Assembly: GCA_025056515.1 (NCBI GenBank)
Contig: JANWWB010000404.1
Location: forward strand, 1 to 10,476
Length of the DNA stretch: 10,476 nt
Source: Anaerolineales bacterium
Lineage (GTDB): Bacteria > Chloroflexota > Anaerolineae > Anaerolineales > Villigracilaceae
Direction: 5' to 3'
Part shown: piece by piece, positions 1-7,492 of the stretch
Numbering within the stretch: position 1 is the first letter of the stretch
How the letters are laid out: every line of letters begins with the position of its first letter
Position numbers and translations under genes: made by a program
Notes under the pieces: generated by a model
Database searches by the model: none
What the model saw: the letters and a program-made list of their open reading frames with translations, nothing else
Told to the model about the DNA's origin: nothing

Positions 1-252
1 GTCTTCAAGAAAATCCTGCAAACGCACGGCCAGACCATCGCCGAGGTGTGCGTAGCCGATATGATGAAAGGCAAAGTGGTTGAAATGACCGCGCCCCTTG
101 CGCTGTACGCTGCCTTGCTCTCGGCTCAGCATCATTTGCCAATGGCCGATAGTTTCATCCTGGCCACAGCGCGTGAGCACGACGCCGTCTTATGGACACA
201 AGATGAGCACTTTGCGGGGTTGGAAGGGGTGCGGTACTTCCCCAGGGGATGA
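1..252 (+). CDS. PIN-domain toxin (VapC-type ribonuclease), C-terminal part only
   Basis: This is the last 83 residues of a protein whose beginning lies before the window; the frame is open from base 1 to a TGA at 250-252. The motif LPMADSFILATAREH followed by AVLWTQDEHF is the usual C-terminal half of a PIN domain. Asp50 (counted from the first visible residue) sits in the helix that carries the third acidic residue, and Asp68 matches the fourth, after the strand AVLWT. The ending GLEGVRYFPR is typical of VapC toxins. PIN toxins of this type are Mg2+-dependent RNases that cut RNA, and they are normally neutralised by a small antitoxin encoded immediately upstream. That antitoxin and the first catalytic Asp would lie outside the window, so activity cannot be judged. 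An internal GTG at 46 could be called as a start by software, but it would leave half a domain; the gene is better read as partial. Confidence 0.85.
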   Translation, partial: VFKKILQTHGQTIAEVCVADMMKGKVVEMTAPLALYAALLSAQHHLPMADSFILATAREHDAVLWTQDEHFAGLEGVRYFPRG

Positions 253-560
253 GCGGTCGGCATCCCCGGACTGTTTGACGAGCGACCCAACATCTGTATG
301 TAGTCGCGCTGCGCCGCCCTGAACGCCCCATTTGGCTTTCTGCGCCTTCCGTGACGTCTCCCGCCGGTGGGCGTAGGATGATGTTGGACGACCGATAGCC
401 CTTGTCCAACAGACCATCCGCAACGACCCCACCGTGGCTGTAGGAAACGACAAACGGTTGTCCTAGCAATCGACCGTCTATGAACGCAGTGAATTGCTCA
501 ACCTGGCAGGAATGCTTCGCCCAGCGACCGCGCTGACCTGTTCGCTCCGGTCGGCGAGGA
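253..560 (-). pseudogene. Possible decayed transposase fragment (weak)
   Basis: The minus strand from about 560 downward stays open and reads through segments such as RWAKHSCQVEQFTAFIDGR, GGVVADGLLDKGYRSS and NIILRPPAG. The pattern 'D-G-L-L-D-K-G-Y-x-S' followed by a strand and 'PP' is reminiscent of the DKGYDS block around the second half of IS4/IS5-type DDE transposases. There is no proper start, no recognisable N-terminal domain, and the reading becomes low-complexity Arg/Ser-rich after about 350. Part of it overlaps the end of the PIN gene. If real, it is only a remnant; it may equally be chance. No flanking inverted repeats were found. Confidence 0.18.
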
Positions 561-652
561 TGTCATCCTCTAGAGAGGGGGTGGAGCCAAGGCCCAGATC
601 TGCCCAAAGGCAGAGATTCTCTCGGGCCGGCGTTCCCTAAGCGAACGTCCTC
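253..652. other. 400-bp intergenic stretch with no convincing gene
   Basis: This gap lies between the PIN-domain gene and the stop codon of the minus-strand CoA synthetase, so both neighbours converge on it. I see no plus-strand gene in it. A minus-strand frame across most of it gives a vaguely transposase-like reading, listed separately. A short hairpin, TCTGCC/GGCAGA with a 4-nt loop, lies at 599-614, 39-54 nt beyond the synthetase stop. It has no T-tract on either strand, so it is not a convincing intrinsic terminator. The sequence may be a decayed mobile element or plain spacer. Confidence 0.6.
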
Positions 653-2782
653 TCAACTCTCCCGCAACACTACACGCACATCCACTGCCAGAGCACCTTG
701 CCCGGCAGGCAAGACGATCAGCGGGTTGACATCCAGTTCTTCGATTTCCGGGCAATCAACAGCTAGCTGGCTGAGCCGTAGGATAGCCTCTAGGAGGGCA
801 CGGCGGTCGGCAGGCGGAGCGCCACGCAGGCCTGCAAGCAATTTCGCCGAGCGGACTTCGTCAATCATTTCCTCGGCATCCTGGATTGAGAGCGGTGCCA
901 GGCGGAAGCTGACATCTGCCAGCGCTTCTACATAGATGCCACCTAGTCCGAACATGACCAGCGGCCCAAAGATCGGGTCGCGCTTGACGCCCAGAATGAC
1001 TTCCTGACCACCCACCACCATCGGTTGCACCTGCACGCCGCGGATTTCTGCAGCTGGGCGAGCCGCTCGGGCGCGCGAGACGATGGACTGCCAGCCCTGC
1101 CGAACGGCTTGCTCATCGGTCAGATTCAGCAACACCCCGCCGACCTCGGTCTTATGGAGGATGTCGGGAGAAGCAAGTTTGAGTGCTACGGGGAAGCCAA
1201 TTTCGACAGCAAAATGGGCGGCTTCCTCAGCGTTGGTCGCCAGACGGTCTTGCGGCATAGGGATGCCATAGGCCTCCAGCAGTGCGCGGCCGGCGGCAGC
1301 ATCTAGGGCACGTTGACCGTTTCGGCGCGCCTCTGCCAACAGCTGCTGCGCCCGCTCCGGAGCGATTCCGGCAAGTGGCTGGGGAGCAAGTCGGTCTTGT
1401 TTTAGTCGACGGGCGCGCCGATGTATGACTCCGAATGCCTCGGCAGCATCTTCCGGGAAGCGGTAGGCCGGCAGACCGCCGAGGTCGGCCACGGTATAGG
1501 CCTGGCGTACATGCGCCTCGCCAAACAGACAGAGCAAAACCGGCTTATCGGGACGGCGTTCCCGGAGCACAGCAACCAGGTTCTCCACAATCGCTGCCGG
1601 CCGGTTCAAGACGGTCGGGACTAAAATCACGAGAATGCCGTCGTTGGCCGAGTCCTCCAGCAAGGCTTCGAGGGCAAGGCGATATTGACGTTCATCGGCC
1701 CCGCCGAGCATGTCCACCGGTCCGTTGAGCGCCGCATCGGGCGCCAGGACAGGGCGTAAGGCAGCGCGCGTCTCAGGGCTAACGGCGGCCAATTTCAGGC
1801 CAACACTTTCAAGTGCATCTGCCGCCAGCACGGCCGGGCCGCCGGCATTCGTCAGGACGGCAACCCGGTCGCCGCACAACAAGGGTTGGTGCGCCAAGGC
1901 CAAGGCGGCGTTGAACATCGATTCGACGGAGTGAAACTCGATCAAGCCGCTCTGCTTGGCGGCCGCGGCAAAGGCGGCATGTGCTCCGGCCAGTGCACCG
2001 GTATGGGAAGCAGTGGCGGCCTGGCCACTTTGGGAACGTCCGCCCTTCAAGATGAGAACCGGCTTGCGGGCGGCGGCATAGCGTGCCGCTTCGAGAAAAT
2101 CCGCACCGTCCTTGACATCCTCTACATAGACAGCCAACACGCGGCTCTCTTCATCCTCGGCCAGGTAACGCATCAAATCCGCCTCGTTGACATCGGCCTT
2201 GTTACCGATGGAGAGAAACCGGCTAAAGTTGATACCGCGCGCTTGGGCCCAGTCAAGGATACCGCCGCACAGCGCCCCTGACTGTGAGACAAAATCGATT
2301 TTGCCAGGCCGAGTGATGCCGGCGACAAAGGTGGTGTTGACCGGCGTATGCATGTCCATCACGCCGATACAATTCGGTCCCATCAGGCGCATGCCGTAGC
2401 GAGCGGCGATTTCCACGCACTGGCGTTCACGTTCTGCGCCCTCGGGACCGGTCTCGCGAAAGCCACCGGAGAGGATAATCGTCGCTTTGACGCCGCGCCG
2501 TCCACAATCTTCCATCACCGCCGGAGCCGCCGCCGAAGGCACGACAATCACGGCCAGATCCAGGGGGTCAGGGACGTCTAACACGCTTGGATAGCATGGC
2601 AATCCAAGGATTTCACTCGCTTTGGGATTGACCGGATAGATCGGACCGCGGAAGCCGAATTCTGGATGCAACAGGTTTTTCAGCACGCCGTGACCGATTT
2701 TCTCTGGGTCGGCGCTGGCGCCGATCACGGCGATGCCGCGCGGTTTGAAATAGGGCAAAAGGGTTTCCGAGCCAGGGCGCAT
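653..2782 (-). CDS. Acyl/acetyl-CoA synthetase, ADP-forming, fused alpha-beta chain
   Basis: This 709-residue protein has the complete architecture of single-chain NDP-forming acyl-CoA synthetases. Residues 10-135 are a CoA-binding Rossmann domain (IAVIGAS at 17-23, GPNC at 135-138). Residues 160-300 are the first succinyl-CoA-ligase-like domain (VSQSGA at 165-170), with SHTGALAG at 259-266; His260 is expected to be the phosphorylated catalytic histidine. A second ligase-like domain runs to about 455. Residues 480-709 are an ATP-grasp domain with Lys535, GG at 548-549, DPIFGP at 602-607, FGLGG at 611-615 and DVNPL at 684-688. The reaction is acyl-CoA + ADP + Pi = acid + ATP + CoA, in the cytoplasm, giving ATP from acetyl-CoA or related thioesters. 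No GNAT acetyltransferase domain is attached, which argues against a Pat-type lysine acetyltransferase. The ATG has AGGAG at 2787-2791 four bases upstream. The acid preference cannot be read from the sequence. Confidence 0.92.
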   Translation of the reverse strand: MRPGSETLLPYFKPRGIAVIGASADPEKIGHGVLKNLLHPEFGFRGPIYPVNPKASEILGLPCYPSVLDVPDPLDLAVIVVPSAAAPAVMEDCGRRGVKATIILSGGFRETGPEGAERERQCVEIAARYGMRLMGPNCIGVMDMHTPVNTTFVAGITRPGKIDFVSQSGALCGGILDWAQARGINFSRFLSIGNKADVNEADLMRYLAEDEESRVLAVYVEDVKDGADFLEAARYAAARKPVLILKGGRSQSGQAATASHTGALAGAHAAFAAAAKQSGLIEFHSVESMFNAALALAHQPLLCGDRVAVLTNAGGPAVLAADALESVGLKLAAVSPETRAALRPVLAPDAALNGPVDMLGGADERQYRLALEALLEDSANDGILVILVPTVLNRPAAIVENLVAVLRERRPDKPVLLCLFGEAHVRQAYTVADLGGLPAYRFPEDAAEAFGVIHRRARRLKQDRLAPQPLAGIAPERAQQLLAEARRNGQRALDAAAGRALLEAYGIPMPQDRLATNAEEAAHFAVEIGFPVALKLASPDILHKTEVGGVLLNLTDEQAVRQGWQSIVSRARAARPAAEIRGVQVQPMVVGGQEVILGVKRDPIFGPLVMFGLGGIYVEALADVSFRLAPLSIQDAEEMIDEVRSAKLLAGLRGAPPADRRALLEAILRLSQLAVDCPEIEELDVNPLIVLPAGQGALAVDVRVVLRES

Positions 2783-2926
2783 AGGACTCCTAAGGAAAAA
2801 GTGTTGAAGAAGAGAAAACAGTGAAAGGGCTTTCCCTCTCTACCGATGAGCGCCACAGACAAACGTCGCCGCTCCCGAACACCTTTACGTACTCGGTCGT
2901 GGCAGTGGTCGCTTGCACAGTGCTTG

Positions 2927-2932
2927 ATTATA
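2927..2932 (-). promoter_or_regulatory. Candidate -10 element for the acyl-CoA synthetase gene
   Basis: The minus strand carries a perfect TATAAT here, about 145 nt upstream of the synthetase start. The nearest good -35-like hexamer, TTGACT (2955-2960 on the minus strand), is 22 bases away, longer than the usual 16-18. Either the -35 is a weaker hexamer closer in, or the match is chance in this AT-richer spacer. Confidence 0.3.
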
Positions 2933-3049
2933 GTCGAGAGAGACCGAAGGGAAAAGTCAAAAAGCTCCGGCCTCTGTGTAAACCGTAGCAACAAGGACCA
3001 TTTTCTCAGAACTGTCAGGTTGGTAGAAGAAACACAGGTAAAATTGGAC

Positions 3050-3211
3050 CTAGGAGTTCTGAAAACAGCCTGAGATGCTCTGTTGCAAGGAAGACAAAAT
3101 CTGATTTTTCGTATCTGTAGCGGTGTAGTCGCCGACACCAGCCCTTACCACTTTGGGAGACTGCTTTCCTCCCATTTCGCTCAGCAAGCGCTGCGCTTGC
3201 AGTGAGGCCAT
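3050..3211 (-). CDS. Possible 53-residue ORF of unknown function
   Basis: An ATG at 3209-3211 on the minus strand opens a 53-codon frame ending in TAG at 3050-3052. It reads roughly MASLQAQRLLSEMGGKQ, then a Gly/Thr-rich middle, then NQILSSLQQS, and it crosses the left inverted repeat (the LQQS codons). I do not recognise it. The amino acid mix is protein-like, but there is no clear Shine-Dalgarno sequence and it lies almost wholly within the 156-bp repeat-bounded element. It may therefore simply be the reading of a mobile repeat. Its stop is 267 nt before the start of the CoA synthetase on the same strand. Confidence 0.15.
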   Translation of the reverse strand: MASLQAQRLLSEMGGKQSPKVVRAGVGDYTATDTKNQILSSLQQSISGCFQNS

Positions 3212-3232
3212 ACTCTATGTTTGCAACAGAGC
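3077..3232. repeat. 156-bp MITE-like element with IS6-type inverted ends
   Basis: The stretch is bounded by perfect 12-bp inverted repeats, GCTCTGTTGCAA at 3077-3088 and TTGCAACAGAGC at 3221-3232. These resemble the terminal repeats of IS6-family elements (IS26 ends begin GGCACTGTTGCAAA, IS257/IS431 ends GGTTCTGTTGCAAA), and they are oriented as an element's two outer ends would be. Inside, close to the right end, is a strong hairpin: GCAAGCG at 3184-3190 and CGCTTGC at 3194-3200 around a 3-nt loop, with outer CTCA/TGAG pairing. No transposase fits in 156 bp, so this would be a non-autonomous derivative. No flush 8-bp target duplication is visible: GAGAT abuts the left end (3072-3076) but lies six bases outside the right end (3239-3243). 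Confidence 0.45.
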
Positions 3233-3267
3233 AATCAAGAGATATTTTGAGAGTCTTATTCGAGCAG

Positions 3268-3294
3268 TTGACGGCCTTACCAGGATAGGATAAG
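3268..3294 (+). promoter_or_regulatory. Candidate promoter for the membrane-protein/SbcC/glycosyltransferase genes
   Basis: TTGACG at 3268-3273 matches five of six bases of the sigma-70 -35 consensus. GATAAG at 3289-3294, 15 bases later, is a possible -10 with four matching bases. It lies 13 bases before the ribosome binding site of the first gene, leaving a very short leader. The spacing is slightly short, so this is a suggestion only. Confidence 0.3.
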
Positions 3295-3306
3295 CAAAAC
3301 TTTGGC

Positions 3307-3312
3307 AAGGAG
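3307..3312 (+). promoter_or_regulatory. Ribosome binding site that decides the start of the DUF4173-like gene
   Basis: AAGGAG sits directly against the ATG at 3313, leaving no spacer, but is six bases before the second in-frame ATG at 3319. This favours 3319 as the true start. Confidence 0.7.
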
Positions 3313-3318
3313 ATGTCT

Positions 3319-4914
3319 ATGAAACGGTTTTATCTCTTCTGGGTGGTTCCCCTTTTCCTTGGCTGGGCATTTGATTTCCTATTCTGGAGGCATTTTCCCG
3401 GCATAAGCCTTCTACTTTATCTCTTGCTCCTGGTGGGCGGCGGGCTGCTGGTCTTGCTAGACAACGGCTTCCGGCCTTCGTGGAAATCTCTGCTCTTGCT
3501 CCCTCCGATCTTGTTCTTTGCCGTGATGACCATCCTGCGCCGCGAGCCGATGACGGTTTTTCTAGCAGTTGCCCTCTCGGTCATGCTCTTGAGCCTATTG
3601 AGTGTCACCTATCAGGGAGGACGTTGGCTACAGTACGGATGGCTGGATTACCTGGTCCAATTCTTCTGGCTGGTGGTGAGTCTGCTTGTGCGTCCCTTTC
3701 TATGGTGGATTGAGCGGCTGAAACAATCCCCAACGTCAACGACAGAGGAGACGAAAGCGAGCGTTTCTTCCTGGCAACCGTTTTGGGCCATCTTGCGCGG
3801 CGTCCTGATTACCTTTCCGATTTTGGTTATCTTCGCCGTCTTGCTGGCCTCCGCCGACCTGGTTTTTGCCGAGCGGCTGGCCGATTTTCTGGAGATCTTC
3901 CGCCTCGAGCGCTTGCCGGAGTATCTCTTTCGACTCTTTTATATCTTGCTCTTCGCCCACTTGATAGCAGGCGCTCTGCTTCATGCCGCACAGAAAAGCC
4001 AAGAGGAAAAACTCATCGGTTTCGCAAGGCCATCTCTTCCATCCTTCCTAGGATTCACCGAGGCGGCTATCGTCTTGGGAGCAGTCAATCTACTCTTTGG
4101 CTTTTTCGTCCTAATTCAGTTTCAATACTTCTTTGGGGGGCAAAGCAACATCGGGCTAGAAGGTTACACCTACGCCGAATATGCCCGCCGAGGCTTCGGC
4201 GAACTGGTGATTGTGGCCTTCTTCAGCCTTTTGCTGTTCCTAGGCTTGAGCACAACGACCTTTAGAGCCACAAGCGCTCAGCGCCGGCTGTTTTCCGCCT
4301 TGGGAGCGCTGCTGGTTGCCTTAGTCAACGTTATCCTGGTCTCGGCGTTTCAACGCCTGGTGCTTTACGAGACCGCCTATGGCTTTACCCGCCTGCGGAT
4401 GTACACGCACGTTTTCATGATTTGGCTCGGCATCTTGCTGGTCGCAGTGGTAGTATTAGAATTCCTGCGACGCGAACGCGCCTTCGCTTTGGCGATGCTG
4501 TTGGCTGCAATCGGTTTTGCCGTCACCCTGGCAATCGTGAACGTAGACAGCTTCATTGCCCGACAGAACGTCCTGCGTGCTATGCAAGGGGAGGAACTGG
4601 ACATCAACTATCTTGCTTTGCTCTCGACCGATGCTGTCCCATCCCTCGTAGCTTCGCTCCAGGAGGAGACGCTCCCCACCGACACGCGCGATCTGGTGGG
4701 GGCGGCCCTGCTCTGTCGGGAATACCGTTTTGGCCGCAATCAGGAAGCTGTCAACTGGCGTTCGTGGACCCTTTCAGCCTGGTTCGCAAAACGGGCGCTT
4801 GACCAAGTGCAAAGGATTTTAGATAATTACACCATCTTTGATCAAGCCTGGCCGGTACTGGTGGAAACGCCTCTTGGCAAACATTATGAGTGCTATTATG
4901 GATGGCTTGAATAG
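3319..4914 (+). CDS. Polytopic membrane protein, DUF4173/DUF4153-like
   Basis: The protein has 531 residues from the ATG at 3319; an upstream ATG at 3313 would add two residues but abuts the Shine-Dalgarno. The first ~410 residues are dominated by about ten to twelve hydrophobic segments, broken by a short polar loop after the fifth (KQSPTSTTEETKAS), so it is an integral membrane protein. The blocks LASADLVFAERL, YAEYARRGFGEL (285-296) and RLRMYTHVF (358-366) are characteristic of DUF4173 family proteins. The C-terminal ~100 residues are soluble, beginning with NYLALLSTDAVPSL near 430. No enzymatic motif is visible and the family has no settled function that I know of. It is the first of three same-strand genes; the next starts 21 nt after its stop, in the same frame. 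Some relatives sit near regulators or sensor systems, but nothing in this window tells its role. Confidence 0.8.
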   Translation: MKRFYLFWVVPLFLGWAFDFLFWRHFPGISLLLYLLLLVGGGLLVLLDNGFRPSWKSLLLLPPILFFAVMTILRREPMTVFLAVALSVMLLSLLSVTYQGGRWLQYGWLDYLVQFFWLVVSLLVRPFLWWIERLKQSPTSTTEETKASVSSWQPFWAILRGVLITFPILVIFAVLLASADLVFAERLADFLEIFRLERLPEYLFRLFYILLFAHLIAGALLHAAQKSQEEKLIGFARPSLPSFLGFTEAAIVLGAVNLLFGFFVLIQFQYFFGGQSNIGLEGYTYAEYARRGFGELVIVAFFSLLLFLGLSTTTFRATSAQRRLFSALGALLVALVNVILVSAFQRLVLYETAYGFTRLRMYTHVFMIWLGILLVAVVVLEFLRRERAFALAMLLAAIGFAVTLAIVNVDSFIARQNVLRAMQGEELDINYLALLSTDAVPSLVASLQEETLPTDTRDLVGAALLCREYRFGRNQEAVNWRSWTLSAWFAKRALDQVQRILDNYTIFDQAWPVLVETPLGKHYECYYGWLE

Positions 4915-4935
4915 ACTTTCCTTGACCTTCTGGGT

Positions 4936-7491
4936 ATGATTCCGATTGGTCTCAAACTTTCCGGCTTCCTCTCCTATCGCGACCCTGTCGAAGTGGACTT
5001 CACCACCTTCCACTTAGCCTGCATCTCCGGTCACAACGGGGCCGGCAAATCCTCGCTCTTGGATGCCATCACCTGGGCGCTCTTTGGTCAGGCGCGCAAA
5101 CGAGATGAATCGGTTATCAACCTGCAATCGAAAACCGCCGAAGTCATCTTTACCTTCGACTATGAGGGGAATCGCTACCGCGTCCTACGCGCTTTAACGC
5201 GCGGCAAGCCGACCCTGCTCGAATTCCAAATCCGACAATCAGATGGTTGGCGCCCGCTGACCGAACGGAGCGTGCGCGAGACTCAGACGCGCATCGAACA
5301 GACGCTTCGCCTCGATTACGAGACCTTCGTCAACGCTTCGTTTTTCCTCCAAGGCAAAGCCGACCAATTTGCGCAACAACCGCCTTCCAAGCGCAAAGAA
5401 ATCCTGGCCAGCATCCTCGGACTGGAAATGTGGGAAGTCTATCGCGAACGTGCTGCCGACCGCCGTAAGGCGCTCGAACGTCAACTCGAGTTGCTCTCAG
5501 GACGCCTGGCGGAGATTGACGCCGAATTGGCCACCGAGTCCGAACGCCGCAAACGCCTGTCCACCTTGGAGGCCGACTTACAACGATTGGTAGAGGAACG
5601 CCGCGCCCATGAACAGACACTTGAACGGGCACGCCGCCTGCATGCTGCTCTCGAGAAACAGCGCGAACTCGTTCAGACCATCAGCAGGGTGCTGGAGCAG
5701 GAAGAAACCGCACGAGCAAGTTTACAAGCACGCCGGGAGGAGCGGCGCCGCTCTCTCGAGCGCTTCGCCGACCTATTGGCTCGCGCCGAAGCCATCGAGG
5801 CCGATTACGCCGCCTGGCGACTCGCACGCGGCGAACTCGAGCGCTGGGAAGAACTCGCCCTACGTTTTCAACAACTCGAAAGGCGCCGTCAACCCTGGTT
5901 AGATACCCTCAACGCCGAACGGGCACGTCTGCAAGAAGAACAGCGCGCTCTGCAAAAACGCCAAAGCGAGATCGAAACGCAAACCGCTGCCGGGCAGGAA
6001 TGGGCCGACCAACTCGAGCAACTCCGTCAAGCGCTGGCCGACCTGGAAACCCGTCTGCAAGAACGCCTCGTCTGGCAGGCCGAATGGCAAAACGCTCAAC
6101 AACAACGCGCTGCCCTAGAAGCCGAAAACCTCCGCCTGCGAGAGGAAATGCACGAGTTAGACTCGCGCCGCAAGCAATTGGAACAGGTCGCCGAAGCCGC
6201 CTGCCCTCTCTGCGGCCAAGTCCTCACCCAGGAGCATCGTCGGTCAACCCTAAATCGGTTGATCGCCGAAGGCACCGCGCGCGGCGAGCGTTACCGCGCC
6301 AATCGCGAGATCCTCAAGAACTTGGAAACACACATCGCCGACCTCGAAAGGCGCCTGACCGAGACAGCCTCGCTTGAACATCACCGCGTCAATCTCGCCC
6401 GCCAGGTCGCCCAATGGAACGAGCGACTCGCGGCCTTGGCACAAGCGCGTCAGGAGTGGGAAACAATCGGTGCGCCACGGCTGGCCGAAGTCTCCCGCCT
6501 GTTGAGCGAGGAAACTTTTGCCCCCGAAGCCCGCCGGCACCTGAGCGAGGTGGAGGCCGAACTGGCCTCCCTGGGCTACGATTCGGCCGCCCATCAGGCA
6601 GCGCGCCAACGCGAGCTGGCTTTGCGCCACGCCGAGGAGGAGATGCGTCAGCTCGAAACGGCGCGCGCTGCGCTTCGCCCCTTGGAGGAGGAAATCGCCG
6701 GCTTGGAAGCCTCGCTTGCAGAGCAGGAGGCGAAGCTAGCCCGCCAACGTCAAGAATATGACCAAGCAGCAGCAGCGCTGGCCGCCGCCGAGACCGCCGC
6801 CCCTTCCCTGCACGAAGCTGAGCGCTTGCTATATCAGGCCCAAGAACGTGAAAACCAACTTAATCAAGAGGTCGGCGCCGCCCGACAAAAAGTGCTTGTC
6901 CTGGACGAACTACGTCGGCGCAAACAAACGCTGCTCGTGGAACGCGAAGAGCTCGCCCGCCAAATCGGACGCTACAAGACCCTCGAGCGCGCCTTCGGTA
7001 AAGATGGCGTCCCAGCGCTGCTTATTGAGCAGGCGTTACCCGAAATCGAGGCCCGTGCCAATCAGTTGCTCGACCGTCTCTCAGCTGGAACCATGTCGGT
7101 GCGTTTTGTCACCCAGGCGGTCTACAAAGACAAAAAGCGAGAAGACCTAAAAGAGACGCTCGACATCCAAATCAGCGATGGGGCCGGCATCCGCGACTAC
7201 GAAATGTACTCCGGCGGCGAGGCCTTTCGTGTCAATTTCGCCATCCGCCTAGCGCTTTCACAAGTGCTGGCCGCCCGTAAAGGTGCACGTCTGCAAATGC
7301 TGGTCATTGATGAGGGCTTCGGTTCGCAGGATGTTCAAGGACGCCAACGCCTCCTGGAGGCCATCCGTCTCGTCCAGAATGACTTTGCGAAAATCCTCGT
7401 GATCACCCATTTGGAAGACCTTAAGGACGCTTTTCCAACCCGCATTGAAGTAGAAAAGGGGGAAAGAGGCTCAGCAGTGAGGGTCATGTAA
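4936..7491 (+). CDS. sbcC: SbcC/Rad50-type SMC-like ATPase with zinc hook
   Basis: The protein has 851 residues, nearer archaeal Rad50 (about 880) than E. coli SbcC (1048). The N-terminal lobe carries Walker A GHNGAGKS at 32-39 and the Q-loop region FFLQGKADQF at 136-145. It is followed by the SbcC-typical block SKRKEILASILGLEMWEVYR. Two long Glu/Arg/Leu/Ala-rich coiled coils (about 170-410 and 440-690) flank the zinc hook CPLCGQ (Cys423 and Cys426). The C-terminal lobe has the ABC signature YSGGEAFR (758-765), Walker B with DEGFGSQD (792-799) and the H-loop His825. Such proteins dimerise head-to-head, bridge through the hook, and with the SbcD/Mre11 nuclease process DNA ends, hairpins and protein-blocked breaks in the cytoplasm. 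No sbcD is in the window. An in-frame TAG at 4912 fixes the upstream limit, and no clear Shine-Dalgarno precedes the ATG, so translation may be coupled to the gene before it. Confidence 0.93.
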   Translation: MIPIGLKLSGFLSYRDPVEVDFTTFHLACISGHNGAGKSSLLDAITWALFGQARKRDESVINLQSKTAEVIFTFDYEGNRYRVLRALTRGKPTLLEFQIRQSDGWRPLTERSVRETQTRIEQTLRLDYETFVNASFFLQGKADQFAQQPPSKRKEILASILGLEMWEVYRERAADRRKALERQLELLSGRLAEIDAELATESERRKRLSTLEADLQRLVEERRAHEQTLERARRLHAALEKQRELVQTISRVLEQEETARASLQARREERRRSLERFADLLARAEAIEADYAAWRLARGELERWEELALRFQQLERRRQPWLDTLNAERARLQEEQRALQKRQSEIETQTAAGQEWADQLEQLRQALADLETRLQERLVWQAEWQNAQQQRAALEAENLRLREEMHELDSRRKQLEQVAEAACPLCGQVLTQEHRRSTLNRLIAEGTARGERYRANREILKNLETHIADLERRLTETASLEHHRVNLARQVAQWNERLAALAQARQEWETIGAPRLAEVSRLLSEETFAPEARRHLSEVEAELASLGYDSAAHQAARQRELALRHAEEEMRQLETARAALRPLEEEIAGLEASLAEQEAKLARQRQEYDQAAAALAAAETAAPSLHEAERLLYQAQERENQLNQEVGAARQKVLVLDELRRRKQTLLVEREELARQIGRYKTLERAFGKDGVPALLIEQALPEIEARANQLLDRLSAGTMSVRFVTQAVYKDKKREDLKETLDIQISDGAGIRDYEMYSGGEAFRVNFAIRLALSQVLAARKGARLQMLVIDEGFGSQDVQGRQRLLEAIRLVQNDFAKILVITHLEDLKDAFPTRIEVEKGERGSAVRVM

Positions 7492-7492
7492 G

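Noticed and set aside
599..614. Hairpin TCTGCC/GGCAGA as a terminator for the CoA synthetase gene
   Set aside because: The stem is only six base pairs and there is no T-run after it on either strand.
653..2782. Reading the CoA synthetase as a Pat-type protein lysine acetyltransferase
   Set aside because: The chain ends after the ATP-grasp domain with no GNAT domain at either end.
2725..3138. 137-codon minus-strand ORF covering much of the divergent intergenic region
   Set aside because: It overlaps the synthetase start in another frame, has no recognisable domain and runs through the repeat-bounded element; Cys/Arg/Ser-rich composition looks like chance.
3015..3308. 97-codon minus-strand ORF across the 156-bp element
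   Set aside because: It spans both inverted repeats and unrelated flanks, with no domain or Shine-Dalgarno; the element reads better as a repeat.
6202..6219. CPLCGQ in the SbcC-like protein as a heme or rubredoxin site
   Set aside because: A lone CxxC between two long coiled coils in an ABC-type ATPase is the zinc hook of SbcC/Rad50.
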